Shown: positions 17,719 through 26,599, counted from the stretch's first letter. The stretch is DNA of 64,000 bases from Methanospirillum hungatei (GCF_019263745.1 NZ_CP077107.1:3100001-3164000); one strand, 5' to 3'. Notes: a model not told the origin generated them from the letters alone. A program made the numbers and translations.

Positions 17719-19347
17719 GTAACTATTCAGTCGGCTTAGGCTAATGCAAGATTTTGAGAGAGTAACGACTCTCCACTAATATCTTTGGTTCTATTTGGTG
17801 ACCATGGAAAATTATGAAATGCTGAAACAATTCCTTCAATAACATTAATTCCATTTTTTCTTATAGTTGAGATGTAACTTCTGATCAGAGCAATCGCACT
17901 GGCTGTATCGAAGCTTCTAAATCCACCTGATATTTTCATTTTTACCTTCATCATACGAATATCTCTCTCGGCCTGATTATTGTCGAATGGAACGAGAGGA
18001 TCATTTATAAATCTCAACACACTCTCTCTCCACTCTTTTAGCCTTTCGAGTAAGTTTCGTACAAATCCCTTTTTCTTCCTGCCCCTTTTTACTTCATCTA
18101 CAACCGGTGGAGGATTTTCATCCAGTCCTATCTGTATCAATTCATCGTATGACTCCATCAGACTGGTACGAATGATTGGAGGAATAGGAACCCCAACTCC
18201 ATGAAATATCTCTTTGTTTTCTTTTGCCCCTAATAATAACTCAATAAGATCATAAGGCCATTTTTGAGAGGTTTCTTCTTCAACCCGGATGAGTTCTCGG
18301 ATAATATGAGCACAACAAAAACTGTGTTCGCAGGAATAGGAAAGATAAGGACCCCAGAAATCATGAACACTAATCCCATGAAATTCAGGAAGGATTCCAA
18401 TATTATCCATTCCTTCTTTACCTCTTTTTCTCTGAAGGGAATAATGAGTTAGGTTAGGAGTACAGGTCACATGAAGCCAATGAAGTTTTCCTTCTACTCT
18501 GACTCCAGTTTCATCATTATGGATTACGGGCTCATTTTGAAGAACGTTTACAATATCATCCTTAAATGATTGTAATTTCTTCGCTAGATTGTGAGTTAAA
18601 TTTACGATTGTTCCAGGACTAACAGAAAAACCGAAAAGAACTGAGCAGATTTCAGTTACTCGTTCATAAGGGATTAATTGATGATGAGAAAAATAGGTCA
18701 GATAAGATTTGACTCTGGATCCATATTGAACTGGATGTGTAACATCTTCGGGAAAATCCCCTGATGTTTTTAAACCACAATGAGGACAGCAGATAGTGAA
18801 AGACTGATGTTCTGTTATCTCGATTGTGGGAGGAGGGGGAAGATCAAAAACCTGTCTTTTTTCAATGCCGAGTATTTTTCCAGAAACAAGGCTATGTCCA
18901 CATTTGGAGCATTCATGAGGTTTATGATATTCGATATGATCTGGATGAGGACTCTGCCTTAAGGTTGTCCCTTTATGGCCGGGTTGACCTCCCGGATATT
19001 TCTTTCGAGAATCTGATTTATTTCGATTCTTTTTAGCATACCCATCAGAAGATGGTGGTTTTCCGCTATTTCGACTATTGAGGTTTAGCCTGGATTCGAG
19101 TTCTTTGACTCTGGATTCTAATTGATCAATTCTTTCATGTAGGTGAACAATATATGCAATTACTTCAGGAGGACATTCAAGTATTTTGGCTTTGAGTTCT
19201 TCTGGAAAGTCCATTTGATAATTTAACGTTAATAGTCATTATAAAAAGATCTTTCGGTAAAAATGAATTTTTAGAAGAAGAGGACTAATATTAGAGTAGG
19301 TTTTCAGATGGACGGGATAAGGGCGCTGAGACCGGCTGAATAGTTAC
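17719..19347 (-). mobile_element. Complete IS66-family insertion sequence (1629 bp)
   Basis: The element is bounded by imperfect inverted ends that start GTAACTATTCAG(T/C)CGG and is flanked by perfect 8-bp duplications. It carries a single long gene, a TnpC-type transposase, without the accessory tnpA and tnpB genes of classic IS66. Such single-gene IS66 relatives are common in archaea. Perfect ends and duplications, an intact transposase and an otherwise undamaged target gene all indicate a recent insertion. Confidence 0.92.
17736..19214 (-). CDS. IS66-family transposase (TnpC type)
   Basis: The 492-residue transposase starts with a coiled-coil helix (IDQLESRVKELESRLNLN) followed by the IS66 hallmark NSRNSGKPPSSDG at about residues 46-58. 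A zinc-binding region follows with CSKCGHSL and CCPHCGLKTSG. The DDE active site can be read as the Asp in VIHNDETGVRVEG, the Asp in VHDFWGPYLSY and the Glu in NNQAERDIRMMKVKMKISGGFRS. All three acidic residues are present and the frame is unbroken, so the protein is probably active. The stop codon lies 17 bases inside the left end of the element. Confidence 0.95.
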   Translation of the reverse strand: MDFPEELKAKILECPPEVIAYIVHLHERIDQLESRVKELESRLNLNSRNSGKPPSSDGYAKKNRNKSDSRKKYPGGQPGHKGTTLRQSPHPDHIEYHKPHECSKCGHSLVSGKILGIEKRQVFDLPPPPTIEITEHQSFTICCPHCGLKTSGDFPEDVTHPVQYGSRVKSYLTYFSHHQLIPYERVTEICSVLFGFSVSPGTIVNLTHNLAKKLQSFKDDIVNVLQNEPVIHNDETGVRVEGKLHWLHVTCTPNLTHYSLQRKRGKEGMDNIGILPEFHGISVHDFWGPYLSYSCEHSFCCAHIIRELIRVEEETSQKWPYDLIELLLGAKENKEIFHGVGVPIPPIIRTSLMESYDELIQIGLDENPPPVVDEVKRGRKKKGFVRNLLERLKEWRESVLRFINDPLVPFDNNQAERDIRMMKVKMKISGGFRSFDTASAIALIRSYISTIRKNGINVIEGIVSAFHNFPWSPNRTKDISGESLLSQNLALA

Positions 19348-19355
19348 AAAAAATC
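19348..19355. repeat. Right target-site duplication of IS66 (AAAAAATC)
   Basis: Perfect copy of 17711-17718, directly abutting the terminal GTTAC of the element. Confidence 0.9.
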
Positions 19356-19802
19356 AATATTATTTTTTGAAAACCGGACATCATGTATGACCTGTTCTTT
19401 TGTAACCGAGGTGATTATTGAGAGGGCTTCAGGGGTGGAAATGATTGGAAGTCCATTTTCGAGAATATTTCGCCCAACGAGATCTTCCTTGGATAGTTCG
19501 GAAAATGTGAGATACTGATCATTCACCTGGACGATGTTCATGTTCAGGTCCAGGATTATAATCATATTCTTAGTAAAACAGAGAAATGCTGACATTGGGA
19601 CCCGTTGCGAGAGCCAGTATACTTTTGCTGACCCAACTTGTCTAGCCTCTGCTTTGCCTTCTGCATGAAGTACTTCCAGATACTTTGCGGTAAAATTGCG
19701 GTCCTTTTTTATTTTTCTTGAGAGATCCGTGATAGTAAGTCCTCGTGGGCTTGACTTCAGGCTCTTGAGGATCGCAGTATATGCTTCCTGAACCTCTGTC
19801 AT
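19348..19802 (-). pseudogene. N-terminal part (HTH-PAS) of the sensor split by IS66
   Basis: The fragment encodes about 151 residues: a winged-helix-like N-terminus (EAYTAILKSLKSSPRGLTIT, DLSRKIKKDRNFTAKYLEVLHAEG), as in archaeal HTH regulators, and the first half of a PAS domain (MIIILDLNMNIVQVNDQYLTFSELSKEDLVGRN). It is cut at ...KNNID by the IS element, which supplies a stop codon (TAA at 19344-19346). With the 16699-17718 part it would form an HTH-PAS-GAF-PAS regulator. No ribosome-binding site is seen before ATG 19802, so the message may be leaderless. Confidence 0.85.
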
Positions 19803-20077
19803 GTTAAAAAATTATTGATAGACTTCCGGGAGATTAAGGTTTATGTTGGTCCGGGTGTGGGAAAAATGCTGGTGGGAACAATAAAAACTTATGTTAAAAA
19901 AAACACCCATGAAGCTCTGCCTCATGTTTAACTCATGAAAACCTATCATCCAGAGTCCATTTAAATTTCACATAGGTTTTCAGCGAAAATTATTCAATTC
20001 ATAGATGCGGACAAATCCTAAATTGTATTCCAATTTGGCTGCGCAATGTAAAATCATAAAAATGAATGAATTACAAT

Positions 20078-20755
20078 TTATTTTGTACCAATATTAAATG
20101 ATGAAGAGTGAATTACTTTATAACAACGAACAGAAATTCCCATAACATTTAATGGTTTGAAAATATATTTCATTGCCCAGTTCTTAACATCCTCATCTTT
20201 AACATCCCAAAATATCAATTCCGGATCTAAATTTTCTTTTCCATCTGTTAATTTTTGGAATAAGAGAGTTGGTGCAGTATTTTCATAGGAATTATCATAT
20301 ATCAAAACCTCATCTGCTGCAAGGATCATTTGGGGCAAAAAAGAAATGGAACATTCATATCTACTCCTGATTTTATCTTCTGGAACATCATGTCCTCCTT
20401 CTAGAACACGATTTCGAACCCTGGCTACATTTATATCCGGATTTTTTGTTGTGACATAAGTCAGATGGACCCTATAGCCACAATTTTTCGCATAATTCAT
20501 TATGTCAAGGCGGCTTTCATGAGAAAATACCGTTTCCCATGTGAAAGACAAGCCATTAGATAACATTTCACGAATTTGTCTGTTGGTTTCTTCCTAAGCA
20601 CACTATAATTTTTCAAAACTATCAGACATCTTTGAAATTATCGGATGTTCTCGTGCACAATAATCTGCATTTATGAAAATTCGATTATCATCTTCAGGAA
20701 CTAAAGTGGACTTACCAGATCCGTTTGGTCCGGCAAAAATAGAGAATATCCTCAT
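20078..20755 (-). pseudogene. Zeta-toxin-like kinase interrupted by two TAG codons
   Basis: Zeta-family enzymes are P-loop kinases; the well-studied ones phosphorylate UDP-N-acetylglucosamine, while archaeal relatives have unknown targets. The frame from ATG 20755 gives Walker A FAGPNGSGKSTLVPED and FINADYCAREHPI. After residue 50 come TAG (20603-20605), two codons, and TAG (20594-20596). The domain then continues as EETNRQIREMLSNGLSFTWETVFSHESRL, YRVHLTYVTTKNPDINVARV, GGHDVPEDKIRSRYE and DEVLIYDNSYE. Only the stop pair breaks an otherwise complete 226-codon frame, and both could derive from CAG. The ATG overlaps the stop of the upstream companion gene by one base. Neither half alone would keep both nucleotide and substrate sites. 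Confidence 0.85.
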
Positions 20756-21081
20756 TATTCAGAGTAACCGAGGATTTTATATGCCCTACGAGAAGCTGCT
20801 ATCAATTTTTTATCAGTATTTTTAAATGAAGGAATAAACCCTTTTTCATTCCATTTTGTTTCATTTGAAATCCTGATACTTTCAGGAGACATCCTCATCA
20901 TAATCCGGTTTTTTTCAGTTTCTTCTAATGGAACACAATGTAATAAAGTACTATCTTCTTTTTTTCCCGAGAATATTTTTTCTGTGGTTATTTTTTGGGT
21001 CTCTATTTTTCGAGAAAATGATTGTTCTCTCTGATTCCGGGTTTTTCTGGTTTTTCTCGTGGGTAAATTAGAAAATCTCAT
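20755..21081 (-). CDS. Basic companion protein upstream of the zeta-like gene
   Basis: The 108-residue product is Lys/Arg-rich at its N-terminus (LPTRKTRKTRNQREQSFSRK) and has no membrane segment. The gene is translationally coupled to the zeta-like kinase (TAATG), a layout shared by toxin-antitoxin pairs in which the first product restrains the second. The sequence offers no recognised antitoxin fold; the C-terminus (KLIAASRRAYKILGYSE) is helical. A role as antitoxin is inferred from position only. No ribosome-binding site precedes the ATG; an AT-rich stretch 10-20 bases upstream may be the promoter. Confidence 0.6.
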   Translation of the reverse strand: MRFSNLPTRKTRKTRNQREQSFSRKIETQKITTEKIFSGKKEDSTLLHCVPLEETEKNRIMMRMSPESIRISNETKWNEKGFIPSFKNTDKKLIAASRRAYKILGYSE

Positions 21082-21235
21082 AACTTAATTATGTAAAAAT
21101 ATTGGTAATCTAAAAATTATGTATTTTCCTATATTCAAAAATGAAAAATGAAAATCCCATCGTTAACCGAAAGTAAGATTTCATCTTCGGACAAATTGTA
21201 AATTGAATTTCCAATTTGTCCAATCAGGTACATTC

Positions 21236-22411
21236 ATGATCCTACGAGCAGCCGGAGAAAAAATACGAGAATTAGCATCAGGATTTCCTGCCGTAGTTGT
21301 TACCGGACCACGTCAATCCGGTAAGACAACCCTGGTAAAACACCTGTTTCCTGACAAACCCTATCTCCTTCTTGAAGAACCTGATACCCGGAGATTTGCA
21401 GAAGAAGATCCCAGAAGTTTTTTGGGTCAATATCTGGATAAAGGAGCAATCATCGACGAAGCTCAGTATGTTCCTGAACTCTTCTCATATTTACAGGGAA
21501 TATTAGATCAAAGTGAAAGTCCTGGCCGGTTTATCCTGACCGGATCACAGAATTTCCTCATGATGGCTAAAATATCCCAGTCACTAGCCGGGAGAATTGG
21601 AATTATAAAACTTCTACCCCTTTCAATGAATGAATTGAATCAGGCAGGACAAGAGTGTGACCAGTATGAGGAATACTTGTATCAAGGTTTTTATCCCCGG
21701 CTCTATAACTCCACTATTCTTCCATCAGATTTCTATTCGTCCTATGTTCAGACATATCTTGAACGGGACTTAACCCAACTAAAACAAGTCCATAGCCGAT
21801 CTACTTTTCACATATTTCTCAAAATGTGTGCAAACCGAATTGGACAGATAGTTAATTTCACATCCCTTGGTGCTGATTGTGGTATCAGCCACAATACTGC
21901 CAAAGAATGGATATCTCTGCTTGAAACGTCGGGAATTGCATTTCTGATTAAAACGCATCATAAAAATTACAATAAACGCCTCATACAGATGCCAAAATTA
22001 TATTTTTCAGATCCCGGACTTGCAGCATATCTTGCAGACATCAAATCTGCCGACGAGATTGTAACTCATCCCCTGAAAGGAGGACTTTTTGAGACGTTAA
22101 TCATCGGAGAATTTCTAAAATACAGATATAACAGAGGCCTGGATTCTAATCTCTACTTTTGGCGTGATAAAACAGGGCATGAAATTGATTGCATCATAGA
22201 AAAATCAATACATGAAACAATATCTGTAGAAATCAAGGCCGGCAGGACAATAGCCGGAGATTTCTTTAAAAATATTCATTATTACAATAGATTGTCAGGA
22301 CAGAGTCCGGATAGATCATTCATTGTGTATGGGGGTGACCAGGATCAAAACCGGAGTGATGGAAGAATAATAGGATATTCACATCTTGATTCGATATTCG
22401 AATTTCTCTAA
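21236..22411 (+). CDS. AAA+ ATPase with DUF4143-type C-terminal domain
   Basis: The 391-residue protein belongs to the large group of prokaryotic AAA ATPases with an N-terminal P-loop domain and a C-terminal DUF4143 nuclease-like region. Walker A is VVVTGPRQSGKTTLVKHLF, Walker B-like GAIIDEAQYVPELF, and sensor 1 FILTGSQNFLMM. The middle HTH region (TSLGADCGISHNTAKEWISLLETSGIAFLI) is followed by the DUF4143 motif LYFWRDKTGHEIDCIIE...VEIKAGRTI, which has the D-E-x-K arrangement of PD-(D/E)XK nucleases. Such genes are common in accessory islands and their role is unclear. ATG 21236 is preferred over the upstream TTG at 21203, which adds only 11 residues. Confidence 0.88.
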   Translation: MILRAAGEKIRELASGFPAVVVTGPRQSGKTTLVKHLFPDKPYLLLEEPDTRRFAEEDPRSFLGQYLDKGAIIDEAQYVPELFSYLQGILDQSESPGRFILTGSQNFLMMAKISQSLAGRIGIIKLLPLSMNELNQAGQECDQYEEYLYQGFYPRLYNSTILPSDFYSSYVQTYLERDLTQLKQVHSRSTFHIFLKMCANRIGQIVNFTSLGADCGISHNTAKEWISLLETSGIAFLIKTHHKNYNKRLIQMPKLYFSDPGLAAYLADIKSADEIVTHPLKGGLFETLIIGEFLKYRYNRGLDSNLYFWRDKTGHEIDCIIEKSIHETISVEIKAGRTIAGDFFKNIHYYNRLSGQSPDRSFIVYGGDQDQNRSDGRIIGYSHLDSIFEFL

Positions 22412-22702
22412 CAAAAACAAGTCAGTTATTCTATATGTGGTTATCTTTTTTGTTCAGAATAAATTACAAAAAAAAAATTGTTTAATACACTCAATGAGAG
22501 AGTTAATATTGAAATTTAATGAAACAGGTCAATAATTAGAAAGGAAGAATTGACAATAATATTCAGAGGTTATAATATCATCTGAATTAAAATTAAATTA
22601 ACTATTCAATGTATAATTGATTTATCCTTCAGTTATTTCTATACGAACGCAAATATTCTATATAATTAAATGGTGTCACAGCATTGACAGATTACATCGA
22701 AA

Positions 22703-23077
22703 TTGGAGAGAGATTGGATCAAGCAGGCACTCCCTGATCTTCAGATTGCAGATAAAAATATGTCAATTGGATGCTATGATTCTGCAGCATTTTACTCACA
22801 CCAGTCCGTTGAAAAATTATTAAAAGGGTTAATTTCACATTCTGGCTACTCAATCCCGAGGACTCATGATTTAGAACGGTTAGGAGATATGCTGGATTGT
22901 CCAGAAGATGTTTTATCAGATCTTATTGATCTCATGGGTGATTATCAGACATCACGATATCCTGACATGAGTGAGATAATTCCCTGTGAGTATTATACAG
23001 AATCAATTGCCCGTGATAGAGTACGGAAAGCAAAAAAGGTATTTGCAGTACTGTATCATGAGGGGAATTATCAATGA
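22703..23077 (+). CDS. HEPN-domain protein (putative toxin of a HEPN-MNT pair)
   Basis: The 124-residue alpha-helical protein has the HEPN pattern: HQSVEKLLKGLISHSG (helix 2), then PRTHDLERL, and YQTSRYPDM late. In HEPN-MNT pairs the HEPN protein is an RNase-like toxin and the MNT partner neutralises it, often by nucleotidylation. TTG 22703 is the only plausible start because an in-frame TGA lies at 22685 and no ATG intervenes. The gene ends in ATGA overlapping the MNT start. An AT-rich, gene-free region of 290 bases precedes it. Confidence 0.85.
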   Translation: MERDWIKQALPDLQIADKNMSIGCYDSAAFYSHQSVEKLLKGLISHSGYSIPRTHDLERLGDMLDCPEDVLSDLIDLMGDYQTSRYPDMSEIIPCEYYTESIARDRVRKAKKVFAVLYHEGNYQ

Positions 23078-23403
23078 ATGATCCTGTTGTAGAAGTATTC
23101 AGATCTGAAATAATCCCAAAATTAATAGAGTATTTCATACCTGAAGAAATTATTCTGTTTGGCTCAAGAGTGGCAGGAAATGCTCATGAAGAATCAGATC
23201 TGGATGTAATTATTGTTTCAGAAATTTTCAAAGACATTCCTTTACATGAGAGATTCCCTATGGTCCGGAAACGGGTTAGGACGCCCTATTCCATCGATTA
23301 TCTTTGTTACACTCCGGATGAATTTGAACGAATGAAAACACGTTCAAGTGTTTTGGAAAGTGCATTATCCGGGCCTCACCAGATGGTGCTTGGATCAGCT
23401 TGA
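23074..23403 (+). CDS. MNT-type minimal nucleotidyltransferase (antitoxin of the HEPN pair)
   Basis: The 109-residue protein has the nucleotidyltransferase signature FGSRVAGNAHEESDLDVIIVS (G-S, then two Asp separated by one residue) and a third acidic position in RTPYSIDYLCYTPDEF. It is translationally coupled to the HEPN gene. Partners of this type transfer nucleotides to the HEPN protein and silence it. Motif residues are intact. A second pair with the reverse gene order lies at 28242-28947. Confidence 0.88.
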   Translation: MNDPVVEVFRSEIIPKLIEYFIPEEIILFGSRVAGNAHEESDLDVIIVSEIFKDIPLHERFPMVRKRVRTPYSIDYLCYTPDEFERMKTRSSVLESALSGPHQMVLGSA

Positions 23404-23527
23404 ATTGTTTATTATTCCCCATTAATCAAATCTGTTTTTTATACGTAATTATTCATTCATAAAACAGGTGATATCAGAGTTTTACTTCGAATTCAAAAAA
23501 TTTCAACCCATTCATCACCAGAATATA

Positions 23528-23881
23528 TTATACTTTTATCTCAATTATTCCCTTGTCCTCCATATACGGAGTTCGCTCCAATAGCCGGGCCGGATCAACT
23601 GCCTCGGTGGGCATACGTCCACCAAATTCCCGTGGACCCTTATACACTCCGTCCGGAGATAAGTCACGGTCATGTTTTTTGAGCCAGTAAAACCGGTGAC
23701 AATACAAATACACTCCTTTCGTATTGGAATCCCTTTTCTCAACCAGTTCATATCCGATAAGTTTTGAAAATTCCTGAATTCTCTTCCCGATGGTTTTTAC
23801 CGGAAACCGGGATGAGGTGCTCAGATATTGGTCCTGTCGTAAATATGAATAATTTTGAGGATTTTCAAGCCATGTAATCAT
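23528..23881 (-). CDS. Small protein ending the primase/helicase cassette
   Basis: The 117-residue product (KTIGKRIQEFSKLIGYELVEKRDSN, then YLYCHRFYWLKKHDRDLSPDG) resembles a small winged-helix-like, DNA-associated protein but matches no family I know. Its ATG overlaps the end of the upstream helicase fragment (ATGA), so it belongs to the same transcript. It is the last gene of the cassette. A role in replication of a mobile element is inferred from context only. Confidence 0.6.
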   Translation of the reverse strand: MITWLENPQNYSYLRQDQYLSTSSRFPVKTIGKRIQEFSKLIGYELVEKRDSNTKGVYLYCHRFYWLKKHDRDLSPDGVYKGPREFGGRMPTEAVDPARLLERTPYMEDKGIIEIKV

Positions 23882-25269
23882 AATTTCTTCTCCTTTTCGT
23901 TCAGGTTCTTCATTTCATCGTAGTGTTTCTGACAGACCTGGTTATAAGGCCTGCCTGGAATCCAGTAGAGTTGTGATAACCGGTCTGGTTCTCCGCATCC
24001 TTTGCATCTGCAGAATATATCAACCATGTTCTCCGTTGGGACAGGCACGTATTCATCAACAGAAAGGTCAGGATCCAGGCCATGATATGATAAAAACTCC
24101 CGGAGCGTTGTAATTTCAGACTGTATAGAAGATTCCCTTCCTGCAGAAGTATCCTCTGAAATATGTTCTGACCTTTCATCAGATCTACCTGATATTTCAC
24201 CAACAGAGGGAACCGGTTCGGAGGAAGAACTCCTGTCAGAAATCCCGGACTGCCGGGTATGATACTCAGGTCCTTTCATACATTCAGGGCATTCTGGGAT
24301 TTCTCCTCCAGATTCGTCAAAGTAATACCTCTGCATAATCTCTATCCATTTCTTCCTGCTCGGGACGAATAATGCCCGGACATTTTTAATCCCTTTCGCT
24401 GTCTGAATTCTTTTCTGCCTGAGTTCCATATCAATTCCTCCAAGCGTCCGTGTTACTGTCCTGGAACTGCATTTCAGGCCTTCAGCTATCATTTTAGGAA
24501 GAACCACCTGGATTCGTCCCTCATAATAATATTTCCCGAATTCAGGGTCTCCCATCAGATCTTCTTCCCCCTGTGCCAGTGACAGGGCATAATTAAACAT
24601 CCCTCCTTCCATGGATTCTGCTCTTGTCCGCCGGATCTCTTTCTGCCTGGCGTTCAGGTACTGCAAAAACCGTTCCTGACCATCCGGAAAAAGTGTCAGG
24701 ATAACAGAAAGCGGCCTTGCCATCTGTTTCAGCCGCCCTTCTATTCCCATTCCATTACAGGATAGCATGCAGTCTTCTGATACTTCTGACCAGTGCTCAA
24801 GGGTAAACCTGGCAATAAGAGCTCTTATCTCTGCTACTTCATCAGTGTACCGGGATGGAAGTTCAGGGGGAATATCCTCCCTGGTTGTTTCATCCGGAGA
24901 GAAGGATAGGCATCTTCCTTCGGTTGCAGAGTCTCTGAACGGTTGTCTCATGGCGATGAGCTTGGGACCAAAGGGATCAAAGATATGAATCTTAGAAAGG
25001 TCGCCTTTATCTGTGAGAAGGAACGGATTATCTTTTTCAAATCCCAGGTTAAGGTATTTGACCAGGGGATCGGACTGGTCTCCTTTCAGGTCTGATTCGT
25101 CAATGAGAAGTGTTCCCATCCATTTCTCCTTAAACCGCATGATACCAGAGAGCGAAGATGCTCCCGAAGCACGGATAGGATAAAAACAGAGATCAGAAAT
25201 GACTTTCAGAAACCGGCTTTTTCCTTTCCCGGTATCTCCTAAAACCGGAGGTACGGAGTTGTACTGCAC
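23878..25269 (-). CDS. Virus/plasmid-type helicase, ATPase part (3' half of a frameshifted gene)
   Basis: This part carries the P-loop VLGDTGKGKSRFLKV, an acidic Walker B-like GTLLIDESDLKGD, DPFGPKLIAMRQPF and a downstream helical domain with HTH-like AEGLKCSSRTVTRTLGGI. The C-terminal ~100 residues are a Ser/Glu-rich linker and a zinc ribbon-like end (CRCKGCG ... CQKHY). It resembles SF3-like/D5 or P4-type replication helicases of archaeal plasmids and viruses. The apparent GTG start at 25269 has no ribosome-binding site, and the sequence before the P-loop (VQYNSVPPVLG) continues the upstream frame's SWYFPK. One base is missing in an A-run at about 25270, so the two fragments were one gene. 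Frameshifting during translation is an alternative. Confidence 0.75.
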   Translation of the reverse strand: MQYNSVPPVLGDTGKGKSRFLKVISDLCFYPIRASGASSLSGIMRFKEKWMGTLLIDESDLKGDQSDPLVKYLNLGFEKDNPFLLTDKGDLSKIHIFDPFGPKLIAMRQPFRDSATEGRCLSFSPDETTREDIPPELPSRYTDEVAEIRALIARFTLEHWSEVSEDCMLSCNGMGIEGRLKQMARPLSVILTLFPDGQERFLQYLNARQKEIRRTRAESMEGGMFNYALSLAQGEEDLMGDPEFGKYYYEGRIQVVLPKMIAEGLKCSSRTVTRTLGGIDMELRQKRIQTAKGIKNVRALFVPSRKKWIEIMQRYYFDESGGEIPECPECMKGPEYHTRQSGISDRSSSSEPVPSVGEISGRSDERSEHISEDTSAGRESSIQSEITTLREFLSYHGLDPDLSVDEYVPVPTENMVDIFCRCKGCGEPDRLSQLYWIPGRPYNQVCQKHYDEMKNLNEKEKKL

Positions 25270-25973
25270 TTTGGAAAATACCAGGAATAAAGGGCATAGT
25301 AGACAAATAACTCATAGTCTCTCTCTTCAGCATCCAGGTACCGGTACAGATGGTCCCTTATCCGGGTATAAAGATCTCCCGGAGAGAGGAGCTGTGCAGC
25401 TTTGAGAAGGTCAGTCCTGGGTAACCCTACAATATAGGACGTGGTACCCCGATCCTGGTGGATGGGGAGCTCCGGAGGGACGGTCCTCATACCTGATATA
25501 TCAGTCTCTTCAACAGAGAATAGCACTTTTCCTTCCGCTAGATGAGCATAGGAATACCGATCACCTTCACTGATACAGGTGAGGTAGAGGTTCCCGTCTT
25601 TCTCAAAATACGGAATATGCCGGATTAATTCCTCTTCCTCAGGAGCGTCATATTTTTTCACAGTTTCAATATATGAAAATGCCAGATCCTTGATGTCCCG
25701 AAGGGTTTCATAGTCAAGTTGTTGGTATTCTTTGAGTTTTTTATTTCTTTTTTGCAACGTTTTGATAACCACATCTGATCGTTTCCGGTTGGAGAGCAGA
25801 TACACTGCAATATCCCAGTATTCACGGTTAAGATCTCCTTCTTCGTCAGGGTCTTCGGAGATGAGGTATGCTCCCGATTCTTTTACAGCTGAATAGGATC
25901 TATCTCCGGCCATAACTAACGCTCTTCTCGTCTTTTCGTTAAACTGGGGCATTGATGTTATTGCTTCTGTCAT
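25239..25973 (-). CDS. N-terminal part of the frameshifted helicase
   Basis: The 244-residue fragment is acidic and helical (DPDEEGDLNREYWDIAVYLL, LKEYQQLDYETLRDIKDLAF) and includes a strand-rich middle (EKDGNLYLTCISEGDRYSY). The last in-frame part, LFVYYALYSWYFPK, is the usual approach to the P-loop; after it the frame turns into CSTTPYLRF and stops. The natural continuation VQYNSVPPVLGDTG is in the next frame. The ATG 25973 overlaps the upstream primase-like gene by ATGA. Together with that gene and the ATPase half it makes up a replication cassette. Confidence 0.7.
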   Translation of the reverse strand: MTEAITSMPQFNEKTRRALVMAGDRSYSAVKESGAYLISEDPDEEGDLNREYWDIAVYLLSNRKRSDVVIKTLQKRNKKLKEYQQLDYETLRDIKDLAFSYIETVKKYDAPEEEELIRHIPYFEKDGNLYLTCISEGDRYSYAHLAEGKVLFSVEETDISGMRTVPPELPIHQDRGTTSYIVGLPRTDLLKAAQLLSPGDLYTRIRDHLYRYLDAEERDYELFVYYALYSWYFPKCSTTPYLRF

Positions 25974-26380
25974 CTTCTTCTCCTGGCCTTCTTCCAGGCA
26001 ATTCTCTCTAAAAACCTCACTTCCGGCATCTCGCTATTGAGCTGGTCAAGATGTCTTTTCATCACATCCGTATCGTATATCCCTCCACAGGGCATGATTC
26101 CCCTGCATACTGCATCCCATTGTGCAGCATCATAACCGGAACCGCACCGGAAACAGTATACGAAGCCCTTTGAAGGATTCATAGATATATTTCCTCCCCG
26201 CTCAAGGTGTGCCATTACATTTGGATCATCATACCGTTTGCCATGTGATACCTTGTTCCAGCCTTTTTCTTTGTGTCCCTTCTCTCCGGCCGGGATTTGG
26301 AGAAATACCAGGTCTTCACACTGTATCTGCCAGGGAATAAGATCGCAGGAGGTGTGGCTGAATGATATTCCCACACTCAT
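25970..26380 (-). CDS. Primase-like protein opening the replication cassette
   Basis: The 136-residue protein has an N-terminal region like primase-polymerase enzymes (LVFLQIPAGEKGHKEKGWN, then VMAHLERGGNISMNPSKG) and a short zinc-knuckle-like YCFRCGSGYDAAQW. It is much shorter than typical Prim-Pol proteins, so it may be reduced or may act as an accessory factor. GGAG seven bases before ATG 26380 supports the start. The gene is first in a leftward, tightly overlapping cluster with the split helicase and a small protein. No integrase or terminase gene is in the window, so this may be an incomplete integrated element. Confidence 0.6.
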   Translation of the reverse strand: MSVGISFSHTSCDLIPWQIQCEDLVFLQIPAGEKGHKEKGWNKVSHGKRYDDPNVMAHLERGGNISMNPSKGFVYCFRCGSGYDAAQWDAVCRGIMPCGGIYDTDVMKRHLDQLNSEMPEVRFLERIAWKKARRRR

Positions 26381-26585
26381 GTACTACTCCTGCGGGGTCC
26401 ACTATACGGAAATGGGGATTGAATTTCTCCTGAAATGGTCCCAACCATTGGTTTTGAACATGTGCAGAATGTTTGTGTTTTTGGTTTGTAGCTCATTATT
26501 ATCCCGATACTGGTCCAACAATAATACGTGATTAATGGCCTTTTTTTTCTCATTTGTTCTCTATACTGTCGTATGTTGTCACTCT

Positions 26586-26599
26586 TATATATATATATT
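26586..26599 (+). promoter_or_regulatory. TATA-rich promoter candidate for the 26667 gene
   Basis: A 14-bp alternating TATATATATATATA run lies about 70 bases before the ATG at 26667. It is a strong match to an archaeal TATA element, though it could simply be AT-rich spacer. Confidence 0.35.

Noticed and set aside
7635-20605. TAG recoding (for example pyrrolysine or glutamine) to explain the in-frame TAGs in ridA and the zeta gene
   Set aside because: TAG ends several intact genes in this window (27569, 47077, 47621, 58303, 58900), no pyrrolysine genes are seen, and two unrelated genes with Gln-like positions fit simple nonsense mutations.
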